IMG/VR virus record: IMGVR_UViG_3300017971_000736
Location: 1 to 24,838 of that record
Strand: one strand, 5' to 3'
Length of the DNA: 24,838 bases
From: a virus
Shown: positions 19,699 to 24,838 of the stretch, piece by piece
Layout: each line of letters begins with the position of its first letter
How positions within the stretch are numbered: the first letter of the stretch is position 1
Notes under the pieces: model-generated
What the model was told of the DNA's origin: nothing
Database searches by the model: none
The model's input: the letters and a program-made list of their open reading frames with translations, nothing else
Program-made: the position numbers and the translations under genes

Positions 19699-22419
19699 CT
19701 ACTGCCCGCCTTCCTTGGCGCATGCTGGTTCGTTGCACATCATGTCAGACAGCAAGCGCAACCGCTCCTCACGGATCACGGATGAGGCTTCGGCTACCTT
19801 GCCCCGCTTCTCCGTGCGCGCTTCCAGGGCCGCGACCACCGCCTCCACGATGCTGTCGTCCACAGGCGCACCGTCCACCTGCACGACGGGCTGCGTGCCG
19901 AACACGATCAGCGAGGTCTGCACGCCCTGCTGCACCGCCATCTCGGTGCGCGGGATCGGGAAGCCCTGCACGTTTACAGCGAGCGCGCCCACCAGTTCCA
20001 GGCTGCCGCCGATGGCCCGCCAGTCACCGGACGGGGGAGCGGCCATCACCGTCGCCACATCAGCGCCATCGCGAACCGCACCGGAGAACCAGATGCCGTA
20101 GTCGTCCTCGCCGCACACGATGTCGGCTGCGACCGTGCCGGTGTCGTCGTAGTGGGCGACCGTCGCCTTCGCGCTGAGGTCGCCGCCCGCGTGGCCGGTG
20201 TTGTAGGTCAGGACGCCAGCCGCGAGCCAGCCCTCGTCGGTGTACACCGCGCCCGTGTGGAAGTAGGCGTAGTTGTGCTGCGACTTGGGTGCCCTGGTGC
20301 AGACGTTCTGGATGCCGATGTGGCACTGGTCCCACGGGGCGAGGTGCCCGTAGATGCGGGTGTGCCCAGCCTGCTCCTTCACCGTCATCGGGGTGACGGT
20401 GTCGAAGCCGGGATCGGAGAACAGTTCCCAGGGCAGGGGTTCCGGCATGGCTGCCGCCACCAGATGCACCGACTCCACATCGGCGGATGCCACACGGGAC
20501 TCGCCGCACGGCGGGTTCCCAGGCTTCCCGCACTCGCCAGGCCAGTAGCCCAGTGCGTCCTTATGCCACTGGGCGACCGTCCGGTTCAGGTAGATCGGGT
20601 TGATGTACTTCGCCAGCGCCCGCCGCAGCCGCCGGAAGTCGCCTGGGGTGCCCCAGCGAATCTTGGCAGCACCCTTGCCCTTCGTCCAGTAATGGTGGAG
20701 GCGGCGGGTTTCGGTCGGGTTCGTCACCCATCCTGGTCCCCGCTTGAACTCGTGGCCCCCAGCAGTCAGCGCCCATGTGTCCGGCAACTCCACTTCCTCG
20801 CAGCCGAGTTCGCGCTTGCGCTTGCGGATGTGCGCCTTCACCTTGTCGGGGTCGCTGGCCCGCCCGATCGCCTGGATCGCGTTCCGCAGGTCTTCGCAGT
20901 CGTTGATCGGGTACGACCCCCCAGGCATTGCATTGCCCTTGTCTTCAGCCCGCCGACGCTGCTCTGGCGTGTAGTCCTTGTACTCGTCGGTTTCGGACTC
21001 GCCGCCACGGTACTCGCCCAGCGCCAGGAACGCCTGGGGGAACGCGGGGATCGCGACCGCTGTCGCAGCGCACACACGGCCCTTCGCGAACTCCACCTCG
21101 CCGTCCTCGCCAGGCTCTGCGGCGAGTTCCGCGTCATCCACATCGACGGAGATGCCACGGGCCGCACCGACCATCACCTGTCCGACGAACGTGTCGGCTT
21201 CCTGTGAATCGAGCAGTAGGCCGGACCCCATGTACAGGCCGTCCTGCCGCCAGATGTTGTCGATGGTGCCGATGGTGATCGCCCCGTCGTGCCCTCCGGT
21301 GTCTGACTCCTGCCAGCGGAACGGCAGCGGCAGGTCGCGGTGGGTGAGCGCGTCTGGGGAGAACCTGCGCCCGTCGCCGGATCGCTCGCCCTCCGGTGCC
21401 AGCACCCCGTACCAGGGGATCATGTCGGGGATGACACCGAAGTCGCCGTCCTCCATGCCGCCGCCCAGTTCGTCGTCGTCCCACTCCCAATCCTCGTCGT
21501 CCAGCATGTCGTCGTCCACGCCTTCAACGTCGATGGTGTCATCGTCGGGCCGGTCGCCTGGGGCGAATGCGGCAACATCGTCCTCGGTGATGGTCATGTC
21601 GCCCTCCAGCGAGTTGTTCTGCGGCCTGATCTTCGACTTCTTCGATTCCTTGTACCCTGGGTCGCTCGGTGTCTTCCCGCTCGGGGATACCCGCACCCAG
21701 CCGCCGTCGCGGATCGTCTTCTCCTCGTCGGCGGTCGCGGCGCGGCGCTTGACGACCTTGCCAGCGGCCTTGTCCGGCCCGCACTTCTTCGACGGCTGCC
21801 CTTTGCGGACCACCTCGGGCGTGCGTCGGCCCTCGCACCAGACGAGGTCGTGACCGGACTCTGCGTGTTCGTCCACGGACGCCACGATACCGTTTCCATC
21901 CGCAGCGGCGGCGAGGTTCGCGGGCGCAGCGACGCACCGGCAGTTGATCCAGCACTCCGGTGGCCCCACAGGTTCCCCTGGGAACATCATCTGCACGCCG
22001 CCGCAGACGACGAACGGCTCCTGGTCGCCCACTTCCTGCCCATCGGCCTCCCGATGGGTGGTCCGCACCCTGTTGTCCCTGCGCGACAGCCAAACCCTGC
22101 TGTTCGTGGTGCGTGCGATCCTGCCGCCGTTGACGGTTGCTGTTCCCAACCAGTCAGCGACGGTCGATGCGACAGTGCTGCCGCCGATAGCGTCGATCCC
22201 AGGCCGGATACGGTCCTTGAACCAGTCCCAGGCGTCCCGCCAGTTGTCCGTCAACCCGAAATCGGCTTCCCAGACACGCACGAACTCCGTTTCGATGGCG
22301 AGGTACAACTCATCCTCGGATAGTTCACCGTTCAAGTAGTTTTGCACTGTCGGTTTCAGCCGCAGCGACACCTCATCCATCACCGCGACCCTGTCCAGGC
22401 GGAACTCCTCACGGTTCAT
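19699..22419 (-). CDS. MuF-like minor capsid protein fused to capsid maturation protease (906 aa)
   Basis: ATG at 22419 overlaps the portal stop (ATGA); a longer in-frame reading from 22686 is rejected because it lies inside the portal gene. Domains in order: MuF/SPP1 gp7-like (1-163, ending MFPGEPVGPPECWINCRC); acidic linker (275-330); HK97-type protease-like domain with H377 (GGHDG) and S424 (RGISVD); a GNAMPGGSYPI..DLRNAIQAIGRA unit (496-548); a HHYWTKGKGAAKIRWG unit (574-640); and a second protease-like domain with H692 (GHLAPW) and S806 (GGSLELVGALAV). It should sit inside the prohead and cut the capsid N-terminus. A second start at 21597 is likely. Confidence 0.8.
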   Translation of the reverse strand: MNREEFRLDRVAVMDEVSLRLKPTVQNYLNGELSEDELYLAIETEFVRVWEADFGLTDNWRDAWDWFKDRIRPGIDAIGGSTVASTVADWLGTATVNGGRIARTTNSRVWLSRRDNRVRTTHREADGQEVGDQEPFVVCGGVQMMFPGEPVGPPECWINCRCVAAPANLAAAADGNGIVASVDEHAESGHDLVWCEGRRTPEVVRKGQPSKKCGPDKAAGKVVKRRAATADEEKTIRDGGWVRVSPSGKTPSDPGYKESKKSKIRPQNNSLEGDMTITEDDVAAFAPGDRPDDDTIDVEGVDDDMLDDEDWEWDDDELGGGMEDGDFGVIPDMIPWYGVLAPEGERSGDGRRFSPDALTHRDLPLPFRWQESDTGGHDGAITIGTIDNIWRQDGLYMGSGLLLDSQEADTFVGQVMVGAARGISVDVDDAELAAEPGEDGEVEFAKGRVCAATAVAIPAFPQAFLALGEYRGGESETDEYKDYTPEQRRRAEDKGNAMPGGSYPINDCEDLRNAIQAIGRASDPDKVKAHIRKRKRELGCEEVELPDTWALTAGGHEFKRGPGWVTNPTETRRLHHYWTKGKGAAKIRWGTPGDFRRLRRALAKYINPIYLNRTVAQWHKDALGYWPGECGKPGNPPCGESRVASADVESVHLVAAAMPEPLPWELFSDPGFDTVTPMTVKEQAGHTRIYGHLAPWDQCHIGIQNVCTRAPKSQHNYAYFHTGAVYTDEGWLAAGVLTYNTGHAGGDLSAKATVAHYDDTGTVAADIVCGEDDYGIWFSGAVRDGADVATVMAAPPSGDWRAIGGSLELVGALAVNVQGFPIPRTEMAVQQGVQTSLIVFGTQPVVQVDGAPVDDSIVEAVVAALEARTEKRGKVAEASSVIREERLRLLSDMMCNEPACAKEGGQ
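21595..21607 (-). promoter_or_regulatory. Internal ribosome site and ATG inside the MuF/protease gene
   Basis: GGAGG at 21607-21603 is followed after five bases by an in-frame ATG at 21597 (residue 275), exactly between the MuF part and the acidic linker before the first protease domain. Translation from here would give a 632-residue protease/scaffold protein without MuF. Confidence 0.5.
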
Positions 22420-24197
22420 GCCATCAACTCCGCAGCCCGCAGCGCCCTCCGCAGCCGGTCCACGGAATGTTCGGCCTTCGTGCCGATCAGGGTCGCCGTG
22501 TACGAGTCGAGGACGGAGATCACATCGGAGGTTTCCTCGGTGAACGCGCCTAGGACCGGCGTCGCGGTGTCCCAAGCACCCTGCAGGCATGTCACGGAAC
22601 TGGGACCGGACGTTCCGGTGCGGTGCATGTACCGTTCGTGGGCCGGATATTCGCCCAACCCGTTCGCTTTCGCCTTCGCGTCGCACATCTTGTTCCCCGC
22701 ACGCTCCAATGCGCGGTACACGAGTGCGTTGCAGGCGGCGAGGAGGGCAGCGGACTCCCTCCCCTCAGCGACCCGCTCCTGCCTGCGGATGGCCCGCCCG
22801 ATACGAGGCTCCCTCGGTGTCGTCTGCGGCTCCGTATCGGTGCGGGTGGCGTCGTTGATACCGACCGTCTCCCCTTCACCGGCAAGACCCAGGTCAGCGC
22901 CCAGGCGGCGCAGCGCCTCCATCGTGGCTTCCGGCGTGGTCTGCCCTGTCGCGGTCTTCCGCAGCAGCCACAGCACGAACTCGGTCTGGTCTGGGGTGTC
23001 CTCAGGCTCGAACCCTGTTTCGCGGCGCAGCGCGTCGCCGGACAGTTCACCACGGTCGTACAGGTCGATGGCCTGCGTGGAGAGGTCGGGCCGCAACCGG
23101 ATCGCTGACGTGTCCGCGACAACATGCCAGTCCTCTGGGTTCGGGACGATCCCTTGGATCGCGGGCCGCAGATACTTCGTGGTCACCGCAGCGGACACCA
23201 CCTGCAGCCTCGGCTCCAGATGCGACTTCACCGCCGCTTCGTCCACCAGCCACGCATTCCAATGGTTCGCGTCCGCGACACCCATCAGCACTTCGGGCGG
23301 GGTGTCCAGGCCCAGCGCCAGATGCTTCACCGCAGAATCACGCATCTGCAGGACGGCTGCGTCCAGCGGCGACCAGAACGTCAGGTGCTGCACCTTGTCC
23401 AGCGCCTCGCCTGGCGCGGTGACGACGAGGGGCACCACTTCCGCTGCTGTCCCGCGCTGCCCGCCCTGGATCGCTGACAGCATCGTCTCGCCCAGCACCT
23501 GCATGAACGCATCTGCCTGGTTCGCCTGCGGGTCCACGCCCTCGGGTGCGGCGAACTGAATCTCCGACGGGATGAACAGGATGCCGGAACCGGCGAGCCG
23601 CGAATCCAACTGCGCGGAGATATGCTGGTTGAGTCGGGTGATCTCCCGCAGCGTGGACAGGTTGGACCTGACAGGGGAGTCCGCTGCGATAGGGTCGCGG
23701 GGATGGGGCACCCACACGCGGATGCACAGTTCCTTCTTGGTGAGTGGGCGTCTCCCGTCACCGAAGTCCGCGTACAGCGTGCCCTGCTGCTGGGTGACAC
23801 GACCGGAGGACAGTGTGTGCCACTCCTCGTCCTCGGTCATGATGTGGTAGCCCTCACCGGCAACGGTCAGGTTGATGCCGGTGGCCTGCAGCATCGCCGC
23901 CTGGCCCTCCAGCGACCCGAAGTACGCTTCCATCGCTTCCGCGACTGGGCCTTCCTCAGCGACACGCATCGCACCGCCGTCGTTGACGGCAGCCTTCAGC
24001 ACGGCGCGGGACATGACGTTGCCGACCCAGTTCGCGACGTAGCGGAGTTCACCGACGGTGTCGTAGTACCGCCAGCCCTCCTCCATCCACTGCTCGCTGC
24101 CGTGGTATCGGGTCAGCCCCTTCTCGGGGAGCCTCGCCGCCGACGCCACGAACCCGTTGGGCGGCGAGGGTCGCGCCGTCTTCCGTACTGCCATCAT
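22416..24197 (-). CDS. Portal protein (593 aa)
   Basis: The sequence follows the actinophage portal pattern: GEL RYVANWVGNVMSRAVLKAA near the start, GYHIMTEDEEW, IRVWVPHPRDPIAADSPVRSNL, then LREITRLNQHISAQLDSRLAGSGILFIPSEI, and later FWSPLDAAVLQMRDSAVKHLALGLDTPPEVLMG. The last are the wing and stem segments. Its start (ATG 24197, repeated at 24194) overlaps the previous stop (ATGA). The C-terminal 150 residues continue beyond the core and carry a helical extension. Portal dodecamers form the DNA entry channel at one vertex and bind the terminase. Confidence 0.9.
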   Translation of the reverse strand: MMAVRKTARPSPPNGFVASAARLPEKGLTRYHGSEQWMEEGWRYYDTVGELRYVANWVGNVMSRAVLKAAVNDGGAMRVAEEGPVAEAMEAYFGSLEGQAAMLQATGINLTVAGEGYHIMTEDEEWHTLSSGRVTQQQGTLYADFGDGRRPLTKKELCIRVWVPHPRDPIAADSPVRSNLSTLREITRLNQHISAQLDSRLAGSGILFIPSEIQFAAPEGVDPQANQADAFMQVLGETMLSAIQGGQRGTAAEVVPLVVTAPGEALDKVQHLTFWSPLDAAVLQMRDSAVKHLALGLDTPPEVLMGVADANHWNAWLVDEAAVKSHLEPRLQVVSAAVTTKYLRPAIQGIVPNPEDWHVVADTSAIRLRPDLSTQAIDLYDRGELSGDALRRETGFEPEDTPDQTEFVLWLLRKTATGQTTPEATMEALRRLGADLGLAGEGETVGINDATRTDTEPQTTPREPRIGRAIRRQERVAEGRESAALLAACNALVYRALERAGNKMCDAKAKANGLGEYPAHERYMHRTGTSGPSSVTCLQGAWDTATPVLGAFTEETSDVISVLDSYTATLIGTKAEHSVDRLRRALRAAELMA

Positions 24198-24514
24198 TCA
24201 CCACCAGGGATGTCGCGGGCCACGACCATCGCGGCTACGTAGGACACTGCGAGCCAGCCGTTGAACGCCCACCATGCAGGATGCAGGTCGCTGACCCATC
24301 CTGTCGTGAGGACCAGTACCGCCATCCAGGGGGCCATGCAGAACGGGCAGACGAACAGTTCCCCCCACCCGCTGTCGTTGAACCTGTCCACCCAGCGGTC
24401 GCGCAGCCACGCGGCTGGGGGCCACGTATCCTCGGTGAGGAGTTTCGTCAATCGGGCGACGGCCAGTACAGCCACGAGTGCTGCGGCTGCCCATGTCAAT
24501 GCGTCTTCCGGCAC
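24194..24514 (-). CDS. DUF1360-type membrane protein (106 aa)
   Basis: GTG at 24514 lies nine bases after the terminase stop, with GGTGAG upstream. The protein has a hydrophobic N-terminal helix (about 8-20), a RLTKLLTEDTWPP segment, an FVCPFCMAPW motif near residue 55, and a membrane segment near 80-100. The CPFC and R.T.L.t.D pattern matches DUF1360, a small family found in actinophages and actinobacteria, often near terminase and portal. The function is unknown. The two cysteines could be a redox or metal site. Its stop overlaps the portal start. Confidence 0.75.
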   Translation of the reverse strand: MPEDALTWAAAALVAVLAVARLTKLLTEDTWPPAAWLRDRWVDRFNDSGWGELFVCPFCMAPWMAVLVLTTGWVSDLHPAWWAFNGWLAVSYVAAMVVARDIPGGE

Positions 24515-24523
24515 GATCTCACC

Positions 24524-24838
24524 CTAAACCACGAGCCGCAACGGGGATGCGATCTCTGCACGGCCACCGCTGGACAGGCTCGTCACCGCGTACACCATCG
24601 CATCCAACCTGTCCGGCGAGTGCCCCTCGAACGGCACCCACTCCGTCATCTGCTCCTCCAGGGTCGGCAGCGAACCGACATGCTTCACCTTCCCCTGCTC
24701 GTACAGGCCGACGACGGGTTCCGCACGCAGCGCCTTCGACCGGCGCGCATTCACCTTCAGCAGCCGCGCCTTCACCCCAGATGTCCGCAGGGTGTGTTCC
24801 ACCATCTCCCCGCCGTAGTTCGTCTCAGCGATGACAGC
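24524..24838 (-). CDS. Terminase large subunit, C-terminal part (at least 104 aa)
   Basis: The frame is open to the window edge, so the start and the ATPase domain lie outside. The visible 104 residues are the end of the RNase H-like nuclease domain: AVIAETNYGGEMV (strand and metal-site region), LLKVNARRSKALRAEPVVGLYEQGKV, EEQMTEWVPF and SPDRLDAMVYAV, whose final aspartate is the usual last metal ligand. The large subunit cuts concatemeric DNA and drives it into the prohead. It is the first gene of the late operon visible here. Stop TAG at 24526-24524. Confidence 0.9.
   Translation of the reverse strand, partial: AVIAETNYGGEMVEHTLRTSGVKARLLKVNARRSKALRAEPVVGLYEQGKVKHVGSLPTLEEQMTEWVPFEGHSPDRLDAMVYAVTSLSSGGRAEIASPLRLVV

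Noticed and set aside
22420-22686. N-terminal extension of the MuF/protease frame to 995 codons
   Set aside because: It falls wholly within the portal gene in another frame, and the ATG at 22419 has the ATGA coupling used across the operon.
1-24838. tRNA genes, integrase, transposase or attachment site
   Set aside because: None was recognised on either strand by reading; a tRNA scan could not be run.

Overview
The window is the structural and lysis half of a tailed double-stranded DNA phage (siphovirus type) or closely related prophage, most likely infecting a GC-rich actinobacterium. The sequence is clearly GC-rich by eye. Gene order, the DUF1360-type gene between terminase and portal, the MuF/protease fusion, the small CxC protein before the capsid gene and the cysteine-rich connector proteins are all typical of actinobacteriophages. 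I saw no integrase, tRNA, CRISPR array or insertion sequence. The host genus cannot be named from this stretch.

Two transcription units converge at about 1.64-1.70 kb. The left unit (1-1637, plus strand) is a run of about nine very small genes joined by ATGA or TGATG overlaps: a tandem pair of paralogues, two cysteine-rich proteins, a membrane peptide, a 71-residue protein, a winged-helix-like protein and two possible microproteins. Between the two units lie a 14-bp palindrome and a strong hairpin.

Everything from 24838 down to 1704 is on the minus strand and reads as one late operon. In order of transcription it holds: the C-terminus of the large terminase, a small membrane protein, portal, a 906-residue MuF/protease fusion with an apparent internal start, a 44-residue CxC protein, the major capsid protein with a fused scaffold-like N-terminus, a conserved protein of unknown role, the major tail protein, three connector or tail-completion proteins, tail assembly chaperones joined by a -1 frameshift, tape measure, distal tail protein, tail hub, a small minor tail protein, and three modular tail-fibre genes. 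A lysis cassette follows: small membrane proteins, an XRE-like HTH protein, a previously unlisted 37-residue membrane peptide, holin and an M23 endolysin. It is followed by an exported membrane-anchored protein and a last fibre-like protein. 

Head proteins are made first, the protease/scaffold module matures the HK97-type capsid, the connectors and tail genes build a flexible tail ended by multi-gene fibres, and the holin/endolysin set ends the cycle. The points most worth a second look are the internal start within the MuF/protease fusion, the small overlapping membrane gene and DNA-binding protein within the lysis cassette, the 15-residue fibre repeats, and the unusual position of the major tail gene before the connectors.
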